Source of the DNA: Pegethrix bostrychoides GSE-TBD4-15B
GTDB taxonomy: Bacteria; Cyanobacteriota; Cyanobacteriia; Elainellales; Elainellaceae
Direction of reading: 5' to 3'
Assembly (NCBI GenBank): GCA_019359155.1
Contig: JAHHHV010000017.1
Coordinates: 1 to 50,558, forward strand
DNA length: 50,558 nucleotides
In this document: positions 43,342-50,558 of the stretch, piece by piece
Numbering within the stretch: position 1 is the first letter of the stretch
Layout: each line of letters begins with the position of its first letter
Made by a program: the position numbers and the translations under genes
Notes under the pieces: generated by a model
Told to the model about the DNA's origin: nothing
The model's input: only the letters and a program-made list of their open reading frames with translations
The model's database searches: none

Positions 43342-43376
43342 TAATGGCTGTTTGATGCCTAATAATGGCTGTTTGA
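43342..43376. repeat. direct repeat TAATGGCTGTTTGA, two copies
   Basis: Copies at 43342-43355 and 43363-43376, a 21-base period (two helical turns), in the divergent region just before the YgfZ-like gene start. Confidence 0.85.
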
Positions 43377-43396
43377 AGACAAGAGGAACCCCAACA

Positions 43397-44440
43397 ATGG
43401 AACTGTTACGAGCGCAGCAAATCACCGCTGGAGCAACGCTAAGCGAGGCTGGCATTCCGCTGAGCTTTGGCAATGAAGCCGCTGCTCTCACCGCCGCTAG
43501 AGATGGCGTAGCGCTCTATGATCGCTCGCACTGGGGGCGGATTTCCGTCACGGGCGACGACCGGATTCGGTTTTTGCACAATCAATCTACAAACGATTTC
43601 AACATCCTGAAGCCGGGACAGGGCTGCGAGACTGTATTTGTCACCTCAACGGCGCGCAGTCTCGATTTGGTCACCGCCTATCTGCTTGAAGACTCTGTGC
43701 TGCTGCTCACCTCACCGGGCTACGGCCAGAGGCTAATTGACTGGATGGATCGGTTTATTTTCTTTGCCGACAGAGTGGAGCTAAAAAACCTGACTGATGC
43801 AACCGTCGCCTTCAGTTTGCTGGGTTCTCAAAGCGATACTCTGCTGCAACAGCTCGGCGCGGCCAGCATTTTAGGGCAGTCTGCCAACTGCCATCAGCTG
43901 TTTACTCTCAACGGCATCGAAACGCGAATTAGCGTGGGCAGCGGCCTCACCACTCCGGGCTACACGCTGTTTGTCGCAGCAGAGCAGGCGGCTGATCTCT
44001 GGCAGCAGCTGATTGATCTAGCCGCCGTGCCGCTGGGCGAGACGCTCTGGCAGCAGCTACGCATCCAGCAGGGTCGGCCTTTCCCCGGACAGGAGCTAAC
44101 CGATGACTACAATCCGCTAGAGGCCGGACTTTGGCAGACCATCTCGCTGAGTAAAGGCTGCTACATCGGCCAAGAAACGATTGTGCGGCTACATACCTAC
44201 AAAGGCGTGAAGCAGCAGCTCTGGGGACTGCGCCTCGCTAGCTTTGCAGAACCTGAAAGTCCGGTGATGCTGGACGACGAAAAAATTGGCCGAGTCACAA
44301 GCTGTATGCAAACTACCGAAGGCTATCTGGGGCTAGCCTACATCAAAACCAAAAGCGTTGAGTCGGGGCTAGAAGTGCAGGTGGCAGGTGAACCAGCCAA
44401 GCTCGTGCCGCTATCGTTTGTCAGCCATGCTTATATCTAG
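43397..44440 (+). CDS. YgfZ/GcvT-like tetrahydrofolate-dependent protein
   Basis: A 347-residue protein of the GcvT/YgfZ superfamily. 'AARDGVALYDRSHWGRISVTGDDRIRFLHNQSTNDF' is the typical opening. The signature 'LSKGCYIGQETIVRL' is the K-G-C-[YF]-x-G-Q-E motif of YgfZ/IBA57 proteins, which use folate to help assembly or repair of Fe-S clusters. The C-terminal barrel is short. Start at ATG 43397 with AGAGGA about 10 bases upstream; the upstream in-frame Met at 43355 adds residues unlike the family. Its Fe-S role fits the SufR-like gene only by analogy. Confidence 0.88.
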   Translation: MELLRAQQITAGATLSEAGIPLSFGNEAAALTAARDGVALYDRSHWGRISVTGDDRIRFLHNQSTNDFNILKPGQGCETVFVTSTARSLDLVTAYLLEDSVLLLTSPGYGQRLIDWMDRFIFFADRVELKNLTDATVAFSLLGSQSDTLLQQLGAASILGQSANCHQLFTLNGIETRISVGSGLTTPGYTLFVAAEQAADLWQQLIDLAAVPLGETLWQQLRIQQGRPFPGQELTDDYNPLEAGLWQTISLSKGCYIGQETIVRLHTYKGVKQQLWGLRLASFAEPESPVMLDDEKIGRVTSCMQTTEGYLGLAYIKTKSVESGLEVQVAGEPAKLVPLSFVSHAYI

Positions 44441-44447
44441 GGTTTAG

Positions 44448-44912
44448 CTAGCTGTCAGCTTGCGGATTATCGATTAGATCTAGCGCCTGCTTTGGATCTA
44501 GCACCTGCTTTAGCTCTGGAGGCAGCCGTCGCATAATTTTGCCAGTCTGCCAGTCGAGCGTCACCAGCGTCACCTGTGCCGTGACGCAAAGCTGCCCGTC
44601 GCTGGTACAAATCTCGTAGTCCCAAATAATTCTCACACCCTGCATGGGCTGCATTCGCGCCTTCACAAGTCCCGTCATGCCCATTTTTAGAGGCCGACGA
44701 TACTGGATCGCCAGATCGATCACCGGCAGCTCGCAGCCTAGGCTCACGAGTTGGGCGTAGTCGAGTCCCGTCAGGCGGAGTGCCTCAACGCGCGCTTCTT
44801 CTAGCCAGGTAATGTAAGTGCCGTGCCAAACCACGCCCGCATAGTCAGTGTGATGAGGCTGCACCCGCACCGGATATTCAAACCAATAATCAACAGGCAG
44901 CGGTATAGACAT
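44448..44912 (-). CDS. hotdog-fold acyl-CoA thioesterase
   Basis: A 154-residue 4HBT-type thioesterase. The catalytic block is 'HHTDYAGVVWHGTYITWLEEARVEAL', containing the Asp of this family, followed by 'IDLAIQYRRPLKMG' and 'VRIIWDYEICTSDGQLCVTAQVTLVTLD'. In cyanobacteria, homologues of this length include 1,4-dihydroxy-2-naphthoyl-CoA hydrolase of phylloquinone synthesis, which is my best guess but not certain. It is the last gene of a minus-strand run. Confidence 0.88.
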   Translation of the reverse strand: MSIPLPVDYWFEYPVRVQPHHTDYAGVVWHGTYITWLEEARVEALRLTGLDYAQLVSLGCELPVIDLAIQYRRPLKMGMTGLVKARMQPMQGVRIIWDYEICTSDGQLCVTAQVTLVTLDWQTGKIMRRLPPELKQVLDPKQALDLIDNPQADS

Positions 44913-44948
44913 GGCAGGCCTAAAGCTCTCACTCTACCGAAAACCGGG

Positions 44949-45851
44949 CTAGTTGTTTGACATAGCGCCCAGATCTGCATTCAGCACGCCGCTCAACAGC
45001 CCAATCACCCGTGCGGGTAGCTCCAGATGCGGCAGAACTCCAACCTCCGGGATTACCTGTACCGGAGCAATAAAGTCTGGGTTCAAAGCAGCCAATCTCG
45101 CGCCAGTCGTGACACTGCTGAACCGAGCCTGTTCTCCCCAGACGAAGGTGGTTGGCAGGCGCAGATTGCCCAGATACAGCGCCAGATCAAAGCAGAGATC
45201 GCCTCTCAGGGAAGCCAAGGCCGCATAGCTGGCGTTGAACTGCTGCGCCGAGGCGAGATAGGCTGCTACCGTTTCGGGCATCAAGCGCCGTCGATCAGCA
45301 AACAAAAACTGCTCTAGAAAATTGCGAACTGCCAGCTCGTTGGCGGCTCCCAGCTGGTAGATGATCTGGTCTAGACCGGGCAGTCCGGCCAGCCGCGCCG
45401 CTAGATTCTGGCCATAGTCGAGGCCAAAGTCGCTATAGCCCGATGGCGCTACCAAAAACAGCTGTCGAAATAGCTCAGGGCGCTGTATCGCCAGCCGAAT
45501 CGTCAGCCCTGCGGTCAGCGAAGCCGCCACCACCACCGCCGGTTCGCCCAGCCAGTCCAGCAGCTCGCTCAGCATTGTGAAATAGTCGTCAGGGCGGTAG
45601 TGGCGCTCTGGATGCGTAGATTGCCCCCAGCCAATCAAATCGGGCGCAATCACGCGGTAGTCTGCGGCAAAGGCCGGATAGACCTTTGACCATTCATAGG
45701 CCGAAGATCCGCCGCCGAGGCTATGCAAAAACACGAGCGGCAGACTCGATCCCCTACCACTAGGCAGGATGACAGGCTCGTAGTAGACCATCACGCCCAG
45801 CGAAGTCTTGAGCACCCGCTGCCCAAATCCGGGCGGCTGAAATTGCAGCAT
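44949..45851 (-). CDS. alpha/beta hydrolase
   Basis: A 300-residue alpha/beta-fold hydrolase. 'PLVFLHSLGGGSSAYEWSKVYPAFAADYRVIAPDLIGWGQS' is the oxyanion/early-strand region. The nucleophile elbow reads 'VVAASLTAGL' (A-S-L-T-A instead of G-x-S-x-G), Ser kept. The acid and His are likely in 'TTFVWGEQARF' and 'GVLPHLELP'. ATG 45851 is chosen because AGGAGGGG lies about 10 bases before it; a GTG at 45884 overlapping the preceding stop is an alternative. Substrate unknown. Confidence 0.85.
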   Translation of the reverse strand: MLQFQPPGFGQRVLKTSLGVMVYYEPVILPSGRGSSLPLVFLHSLGGGSSAYEWSKVYPAFAADYRVIAPDLIGWGQSTHPERHYRPDDYFTMLSELLDWLGEPAVVVAASLTAGLTIRLAIQRPELFRQLFLVAPSGYSDFGLDYGQNLAARLAGLPGLDQIIYQLGAANELAVRNFLEQFLFADRRRLMPETVAAYLASAQQFNASYAALASLRGDLCFDLALYLGNLRLPTTFVWGEQARFSSVTTGARLAALNPDFIAPVQVIPEVGVLPHLELPARVIGLLSGVLNADLGAMSNN

Positions 45852-45880
45852 CGTTGTTACCCCTCCTGAATTCTTAAAGC

Positions 45881-46534
45881 TCACTCAAACGGCATCCATT
45901 CCAGCACAATCGCCACCCGGCCATCTTTGCGGCTCGGCGCATTCTGGCGCTCTAGGTCAGTGGATAGGCGCAAATCTCGCGTCACGGCATAGCCAACCGA
46001 CAGCGTGCTAATGCTGACCTCATCCCTGCTGCCGACTGCGACCCAGCTCTGAGTAAAGGTAATATCTGCCGCCCCCGTCCGCGATGGCACAAACCGGACT
46101 CGTGCGCCCAGATTCACGCCGTCCGTGGTTTCGCGTCCGGTGTCAATCTGGCGGTAGCCCGCCAGTGGCGCTAGATTGACCCGACTGCCCAACGGCAGCA
46201 AATAGTAGTGCAGATCGCCGCCGTAAGCCGAGCGCTCGCTGTTGCCCTGATAGCTGCCGCTCACCGTCAGCCCAGTTCGCCCCACAAACAGATCCTCAAT
46301 GCCCAGGTTGAAGCCAGCCTGCGAGTCATCCAGAACCTGCGAGTAACCTGCCCTCAGCTTTGTCCGAAAGCTGGGGTCACGCCGAATTTCGGATAGCAGA
46401 TCCGGCACCTGCTGCCGCCAGCGCTCCAGCACCGGACTCTCTGAAGGCAAGGCAGGATCGGCTGGCTGGGCTGCCGCTGAGGCTGAGAAGCATCCGAATG
46501 CTGCTAGCAGGGCAAGTAAGCTTTTAAGGATCAT
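45881..46534 (-). CDS. secreted beta-rich outer-membrane-type protein
   Basis: A 217-residue protein with a signal peptide (MILKSLLALLAAFGCFSASAAAQ). After a helical stretch (VLERWRQQVPDLLSEIRRDP), it consists of alternating beta strands: 'FRTKLRAGYSQV', 'LTVSGSYQG', 'GGDLHYYLLPLGSRVNLAPLAGYRQ', 'VNLGARVRFVPS', ending in F-E with 'RVAIVLEWMPFE'. This fits a small outer-membrane beta-barrel or cyanobacterial conserved secreted protein; no firm family. It lies between the methyltransferase and hydrolase genes, with short gaps. Confidence 0.7.
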   Translation of the reverse strand: MILKSLLALLAAFGCFSASAAAQPADPALPSESPVLERWRQQVPDLLSEIRRDPSFRTKLRAGYSQVLDDSQAGFNLGIEDLFVGRTGLTVSGSYQGNSERSAYGGDLHYYLLPLGSRVNLAPLAGYRQIDTGRETTDGVNLGARVRFVPSRTGAADITFTQSWVAVGSRDEVSISTLSVGYAVTRDLRLSTDLERQNAPSRKDGRVAIVLEWMPFE

Positions 46535-46541
46535 AGAAAAA

Positions 46542-47345
46542 TCAGCATCCAGCTTGCTTAGACTCTGCCAAAAACAGATGAGTTTGATAGGCTAGCCGCA
46601 CCTCACCCTGCCAGCCATCATAGAGAGCTTGTAGGCCGCTGACCAGCCGCTCATACGCTTCGCCCGATTTGGGCACATAGGAGGCGCTCAAAGCCACGCC
46701 TACGAGTCCAGCTCGATCCAGCGGATGGCTATTGTCAAAAGTCATCACCCGGTAGTTTTCAAACCACTGACTCTGCTTTAGCGCTTCGGCATCTGAGGCT
46801 TTGCGGTCGAGGCGCTCCATGTAGCGCGGGTCGCTCACCTGCCGGATTACGTCAGTATATTGATTGGTGAATGCATCTTCGCGGTCACGGTCATTCCAGA
46901 TTAGCGCCACTCGTCCTCCAGGCTGCAAAATCCGGTGGAATTCGGCCAGCGTGGCAATTGGCTCAAACCAGTGAAACGCCTGAGTGCAGAAGACCAGATC
47001 TACAAGCTCTTGCAGCCCGGTCTGCTCTGCGGCTCCGGCTCGAAACTCAACGTTGGGATGCGGCTGTGCGACCTCGCGCATAGCCGCATTGGGTTCAACT
47101 GCAATCACCTTCACGCCCCGACTGGCTACCAAGCGACTGGCAATTCCGGTTCCGGCTCCCACATCAGCAGCAGTCAGCTCAGCCGGATTGCCCAGTCCTG
47201 CCAGCATGGCGCTAATTGCCTGATCTGGGTAGCTAGGCCGATATTTAGCGTAGTCTTTGGCACGGTCGGAAAAGCGACTCTGCGGGGTCTGGCGATAGAG
47301 CGGCAGGAACAGATCAGATGATGAAGTAGCGGGTGAATCAGACAT
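46542..47345 (-). CDS. class I SAM-dependent methyltransferase
   Basis: A 267-residue methyltransferase. SAM-binding motif I is 'AADVGAGTGIASRLVASRGVKVIAVEPNAAM', post-I 'VEFRAGAAEQTGL', and 'LVFCTQAFHWFEP' plus 'ILQPGGRVALIWNDRD' complete a Methyltransf_11-type fold. Target unknown. The frame extends to 47402, but Met 47345 (MSDSPATSSSD) gives the usual start. It heads the minus-strand run ending with the thioesterase (gaps: 7, 29 and 36 bases). Confidence 0.9.
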   Translation of the reverse strand: MSDSPATSSSDLFLPLYRQTPQSRFSDRAKDYAKYRPSYPDQAISAMLAGLGNPAELTAADVGAGTGIASRLVASRGVKVIAVEPNAAMREVAQPHPNVEFRAGAAEQTGLQELVDLVFCTQAFHWFEPIATLAEFHRILQPGGRVALIWNDRDREDAFTNQYTDVIRQVSDPRYMERLDRKASDAEALKQSQWFENYRVMTFDNSHPLDRAGLVGVALSASYVPKSGEAYERLVSGLQALYDGWQGEVRLAYQTHLFLAESKQAGC

Positions 47346-47411
47346 AGCAAAAAATCGAGATAAGCATATCTTAGAGTATGACGAATAAATTGTAATAGAC
47401 AAGACTTAATC

Positions 47412-47533
47412 TGACACTTCTGATAAACTTACTCTAGAGTAGAGGTGTCACAATGAACACACAAGACAAAATTATCCAAAACAAACTCGGTGTCCTGAAG
47501 CTGTCCACAACTTGCACTGGCAGCGGGGGATGA
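47412..47533 (+). pseudogene. IS481-family transposase, N-terminal relic
   Basis: ATG at 47453 reads MNTQDKIIQNKLGVLKL, the characteristic start of IS481-type transposases, then diverges and stops at 47531-47533. Just before it, TGACACTTCT (47412-47421) and AGAGGTGTCA (47441-47450) form an inverted repeat flanking ACTCTAGAGT, perhaps the IS end or a promoter structure. The catalytic domain is gone. Confidence 0.65.
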
Positions 47534-47712
47534 GTCATCTCAAACTGGGTTGGAACTGGATTCGTTTAGCGATGACTCAGCAATGGCATATTCAGGTCTG
47601 CCGGTTTCTCTCCAGTGCTGCTGACCCAGAACCTGCAATGGTATCAAGAAAACAACACGAACGTTTCTTGAACCGTGAATTCACCGTCCTGCAAAGCATC
47701 CCAGCTTTTTAG
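47500..47712 (+). pseudogene. C-terminal relic of a second transposase
   Basis: In another frame from about 47500 the sequence reads HWQRGMSHLKLGWNWIRLAM then QVCRFLSS and KQHERFLNREFTVLQSIPAF before the stop at 47710-47712. It looks like the end of an IS4/IS701-type transposase as found in cyanobacteria, and it begins where the IS481 similarity ends (about 47505). The assignment to a family is from memory and less certain than its being a relic. Confidence 0.5.
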
Positions 47713-47744
47713 TTTTGTCAGTCAAGCAGGGGATAGGGCTAACG

Positions 47745-48617
47745 CTAGCTTAAACTGACAGCATGTTCGGCAGCAGCAAGTTCCAGCCCAAACGGCTCAT
47801 GCTCCACAACAAACACGTTGGAGTAGAGGTTAGCGACAACTTGCTTGCCCTGCTGGGTTAGCTCTAGATATTTCAGCGCATCTTTGACATAGGGATAGAC
47901 CCCGTTCCAGTAGAATTTAGGGTAGTTTTTACGCAGATCACCGGGATGCCGATAGCCTAAAACATCGCTGACCCCGGTTTCTTTAAACTCATAAAACAGG
48001 GCGCTAATTTTCTTCAAGTAGCGCGGATCACTGAGCTGACCGATCAGATCAGAAGCGCGAATCAGTCCGGGGTAGTTGACGGTATCTTGATGATCTTCTT
48101 TGTTGGGCACCGGGAAGCGCGTCAGTTCAATGTTGACCTTGATGCGCTCAGCGTCAATCAGGTGATGCCCGCCAAAGCGCTCATCAACAAACAGCTTGGC
48201 GCGATCCACATGGTAAGGTGTGAGGCTTGCATCCGTAGAGCCTGTATCGAGAGGTACCATTTCCTGGCCTTGACCTGTAGCGTACCAGCCTTCGCGGTCA
48301 TCTTTACAAACGCCCTTCACATAGCCAATGTCGTGGCAAACTAGCGAAATAATGAAATGCAGCCAGTCCTCACAGGAAACGCCGCCCTCGCGGATGTGCC
48401 GTCCGCGCAGCAACTCTTGCCCCACCAGCGTCACCAAAATTGTATGCTCGACGTTGTGGTAGAGCGCGTCGCTGTTAGCAATATTTTCTAGCGCCATTGA
48501 CCCGACCCAGCCAATAATGTCTTCATAGTCATGTTTCCAAGCTCCGTAGGTGCGGCGGTAGCCCTCTTTCAGCTTCTGAACGAAGTCATCAATCAGCAGT
48601 TCGGTGGCGTTAAACAT
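47745..48617 (-). CDS. HD-domain metal-dependent phosphohydrolase
   Basis: A 290-residue protein with an HD motif: 'YHNVEHTILVTLVGQELL' and 'IISLVCHDIGYVKGVCKDDREGWYATG' supply His, His-Asp and Asp ligands. The region 'YHVDRAKLFVDERFGGHH' adds further His residues. HD proteins hydrolyse phosphate esters such as cyclic nucleotides or dNTPs; the substrate here is not readable. It resembles conserved cyanobacterial HD proteins of this length. It lies between IS relics and tRNA-Gly. Confidence 0.88.
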   Translation of the reverse strand: MFNATELLIDDFVQKLKEGYRRTYGAWKHDYEDIIGWVGSMALENIANSDALYHNVEHTILVTLVGQELLRGRHIREGGVSCEDWLHFIISLVCHDIGYVKGVCKDDREGWYATGQGQEMVPLDTGSTDASLTPYHVDRAKLFVDERFGGHHLIDAERIKVNIELTRFPVPNKEDHQDTVNYPGLIRASDLIGQLSDPRYLKKISALFYEFKETGVSDVLGYRHPGDLRKNYPKFYWNGVYPYVKDALKYLELTQQGKQVVANLYSNVFVVEHEPFGLELAAAEHAVSLS

Positions 48618-48879
48618 TCTGGTTTCTCGCTTTAGGCGGGGAGGAGGGTTTAGAGCATAGGGTCGGCGGTAGTCAAGCTGGCTTCACGACTCTGCTACAG
48701 CCAGGATGTCTAAGCCTAGAGTACCCAGAGCGTGGCTGTTTATAGCCCTGTCTGAGCGCTGGCTCGATTGCACCTAGAGAATGAGCCTGGGAAATGGGCT
48801 TTGCTTAGATCCTAGCGAGTTTGACGGAATTTGGCCTCCGCGAGTGGCGCAGAAATGCGCTATGCTTGGATGCACAAGT

Positions 48880-48951
48880 GCGGGTGTAATTCAGTGGTAG
48901 AATGTCAGCTTCCCAAGCTGAACGTCGTGGGTTCGAGTCCCATCACCCGCT
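48880..48951 (+). tRNA. tRNA-Gly (CCC)
   Basis: A 72-base cloverleaf: acceptor GCGGGTG/CACCCGC, anticodon stem TCAGC/GCTGA, loop TTCCCAA with anticodon CCC, T-arm GTGGG-TTCGAGT-CCCAT. Discriminator U73; CCA not encoded. The integrase downstream marks its 3' half as the probable attachment site. Confidence 0.95.
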
Positions 48952-48973
48952 TCCAAGTATATAAGCCGAAAAG

Positions 48974-48994
48974 CCCTCTGGTAGAGGGTTTTTT
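48974..48994 (+). terminator. rho-independent terminator after tRNA-Gly
   Basis: CCCTCT-GGT-AGAGGG followed by six T residues, 23 bases after the tRNA end. Confidence 0.88.
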
Positions 48995-49069
48995 AGTGGT
49001 CTGAATTTTCTAAACTAAGTACAGATGTTCTAAATTTAGGGGTTGTTGGAGCAGTTTGGAAGATTTTAT

Positions 49070-49116
49070 GGGGTAAGTTTGGGGTAAAATTTAGATAGAG
49101 CTAAAGTCTTTACCCC
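49070..49116. promoter_or_regulatory. GGGGTAA direct and inverted repeats before the integrase
   Basis: GGGGTAA at 49070-49076 and 49081-49087, and the inverted TTTACCCC at 49109-49116 (pairing with GGGGTAAA at 49081-49088), end 13 bases before the integrase ATG. Two further TTACCCC copies lie inside the gene at 49377-49383 and 49389-49395. Likely sites for integrase arms or a regulator of the element. Confidence 0.65.
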
Positions 49117-49129
49117 ACATGAAATAGCC

Positions 49130-50329
49130 ATGTACTTGAAAGGCACTCCCAGACGGGCTTCCAAGGGTTCAGTCCAGATCAAATCTTCTAACGGTCGGCT
49201 CCAGCTTACTTTCTCCTATGACGGGAAACGTCACTACCTGAGCTTAGGCGTTCCAGATACAAAATTTAATCGCAAAGCGGCTGAGGCAAAGGCAAAGCTC
49301 ATCGAGTCAGACATTGCCTACGATCGCTTCGATCCAACGCTTGCTAAATACAAGCCTCAATCAGCACTAACTACCGTTACCCCAATAATTACCCCAACTC
49401 AGACAAAGCCATCCTTAGCGGAGCTGTGGGAGCAGTTTATTGAGTACAAGCGTCCTCAATGCTCTCCCAACACGATGAAATACATGTATAACGTCTACTC
49501 TGGCTACATTTCCAAGCTGCCAACGCAGGAGCTAGACGAAGCAGACAAAATCCGAGACTACGTGCTAAAACACATTCCGCTAGACTCTGGAAAGCGATTT
49601 ATCACCCGTCTTTCTGCCTGCTGTGATTGGGCAATTAAATCTGGCAGGGCTTCCGAGAATCCTTTTAACGGCATGGCAGCAGAGATTAGGCTGCCTAAGT
49701 CTGCTCAGACTGAAGGCTTAAATGATATCAATCCCTTCACCCTAGAGGAGCGGGACGCAATTATTGAGGCAATCGCTACGAATAAATTCTGTCCGCCCAA
49801 GTCTGGGTTTAGTCATAGCCCCTATACTCCGCTAGTCAAATTTCTATTCATGACTGGCTGTAGACCTTCAGAAGCAGTTGCTCTCCAGTGGAAACACGTC
49901 TCTAAGGATCTCAAACAGATCAGCTTTGAGCAGGCAATGATTGGCACCGAGTCTGGAAGACAAATTCGCCAAGGTTTGAAGACTCAAGAGCGACGTAAAT
50001 TCCCATGTAACAATAGCCTCCAAGCACTCCTGCAATCAATCAAGCCTAAAGACTTCAGCTCAGAGGATTTAGTTTTTCCGTCTCCTAAAGGAAAATCAAT
50101 TAACCCTGACAATTTTAGAAACCGCATTTGGAAGACAGTTTTGAACGGGCTAGAAATTGAGTATCGTAAGCTCTACCAAACTCGCCACACCTTCATTACC
50201 TATGCACTCGATCCTGAGCATGGCAGGTTGGATGCTAAAGATGTTGCCCGTCTTGTAGGAAATTCTCCAGAGATCGTCTATCGGCACTATGCAGGCAACA
50301 AGCGAGATTTGTTCGTGCCAGAGTTTTAG
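49130..50329 (+). CDS. tyrosine-family integrase of a tRNA-Gly-linked island
   Basis: A 399-residue tyrosine recombinase. The N-terminus (~1-65, 'GSVQIKSSNGRLQLTFSYDGKRHYLSLG') is an arm-DNA-binding domain, followed by a core-binding SAM-like region (SLAELWEQFIEYKRP) and the catalytic domain. Catalytic residues: Arg in 'MTGCRPSEAVALQW', 'YQTRHTFITYA' as the HxxR box (first His replaced by Tyr), and the nucleophile Tyr in 'GNSPEIVYRHYAG'. It would integrate or excise the element by recombination at the tRNA-Gly 3' end, 178 bases upstream. Its coding sequence is more AT-rich than most neighbours. Confidence 0.92.
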   Translation: MYLKGTPRRASKGSVQIKSSNGRLQLTFSYDGKRHYLSLGVPDTKFNRKAAEAKAKLIESDIAYDRFDPTLAKYKPQSALTTVTPIITPTQTKPSLAELWEQFIEYKRPQCSPNTMKYMYNVYSGYISKLPTQELDEADKIRDYVLKHIPLDSGKRFITRLSACCDWAIKSGRASENPFNGMAAEIRLPKSAQTEGLNDINPFTLEERDAIIEAIATNKFCPPKSGFSHSPYTPLVKFLFMTGCRPSEAVALQWKHVSKDLKQISFEQAMIGTESGRQIRQGLKTQERRKFPCNNSLQALLQSIKPKDFSSEDLVFPSPKGKSINPDNFRNRIWKTVLNGLEIEYRKLYQTRHTFITYALDPEHGRLDAKDVARLVGNSPEIVYRHYAGNKRDLFVPEF

Positions 50330-50375
50330 ATTCATTGCCCTTTGAGAGAAAAATTTACATAAGTTTAAAAACCAC

Positions 50376-50413
50376 CCTCAAGGTAGGCTTGAATTTTACC
50401 TATCTCCTTGAGG
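50376..50413 (-). terminator. hairpin between integrase and radC-like gene
   Basis: CCTCAAGG-TAGG pairs with CCTA-TCT-CCTTGAGG (three-base bulge). On the minus strand it is followed by GTGGTTTTT, suiting termination of the radC-like gene, whose stop lies within the stem-loop. Confidence 0.65.
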
Positions 50414-50558
50414 AAACTCATGCCAAAGCCCTGTTGTTTGCCTAAGACTTGTAAAATTCCCATTCCCCAAGATCAGATGGTCTAACAAAGGAATACTCAA
50501 GAATTGTGCACCTTGCAAAAGCTGACGTGTAAGCTCTAAGTCTTCTTGACTGGGTTCT
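50396..50558 (-). CDS. radC: RadC-family (JAMM/MPN) protein, C-terminal part, cut by window edge
   Basis: The minus strand is open from the window edge to TAA at 50396-50398 and encodes 54 residues: [20 protein letters not shown], then '[20 protein letters not shown]' and '[10 protein letters not shown]'. 'PSQED' is the end of the RadC metal motif (HxHPSG...PSxxD), and 'LDHLILG...SLR' is the family's final strand and helix. RadC-like JAMM proteins are frequent on mobile and defence islands and are not clearly a DNA-repair enzyme. The 5' part, with the two His ligands, is outside the window. Confidence 0.85.
   Translation of the reverse strand, partial: EPSQEDLELTRQLLQGAQFLSIPLLDHLILGNGNFTSLRQTTGLWHEFPQGDR

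Overview
The window is a cyanobacterial chromosome segment. Three chlorophyll-biosynthesis genes show this directly: acsF (Mg-protoporphyrin monomethyl ester cyclase), chlI and chlD (Mg-chelatase). The Rubisco assembly factor raf1, a SigF-type sigma factor, a SufR-like Fe-S regulator, an AMIN-domain amidase and several cyanobacterium-type proteins agree. The absence of the HIP1 octamer over most of the window, together with the gene content, suggests a lineage outside the HIP1-rich groups, perhaps Leptolyngbya-like; the species cannot be fixed from the sequence alone.

Left edge (1-4.3 kb): a patchwork of accessory genes between insertion-sequence fragments. It opens with the C-terminus of an IS1-family transposase, then a secreted SnoaL-like protein, two short-chain dehydrogenases, a secreted kelch protein, a decayed second copy of one dehydrogenase, and an IS5-family transposase fragment. 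All four HIP1 octamers I found lie here, so this block looks imported from a HIP1-rich cyanobacterium.

Core region (4.3-48.9 kb): mostly housekeeping and envelope genes. In order: C45-type Ntn hydrolase and SufR-like regulator; AMIN/amidase_3 cell-wall amidase; acsF; initiator tRNA; GT2 glycosyltransferase; a membrane GTPase; raf1; tRNA-Ala; an MFS transporter preceded by a 10 x 10-bp repeat with helically phased T-tracts; a frameshifted DUF202 gene; a GT4 glycosyltransferase; chlI; a polyamine-type ABC transporter (potB, potC, potA) split by a small secreted Cys-rich protein; a GerMN lipoprotein; a sensor kinase; ArsR and ArsA-HSP20; a Bax-inhibitor-like protein; sigF; an NfeD-like protein; a STAND NTPase with 14 WD40 repeats; chlD; a DUF2993 protein; nagB-nagA; a FAD amine oxidase; a YgfZ-like protein; and a five-gene minus-strand envelope/metabolism run (thioesterase, alpha/beta hydrolase, beta-barrel-like protein, methyltransferase, with IS relics behind it), then an HD-domain hydrolase.

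Right edge (48.9-50.6 kb): tRNA-Gly(CCC), a terminator, a tyrosine integrase in the same direction and the end of a convergent radC-like gene. This is the classic left end of an integrated mobile island; its body and right attachment site lie outside the window. Five TTACCCC-type heptamers around the integrase start may be its arm-type or regulatory sites.
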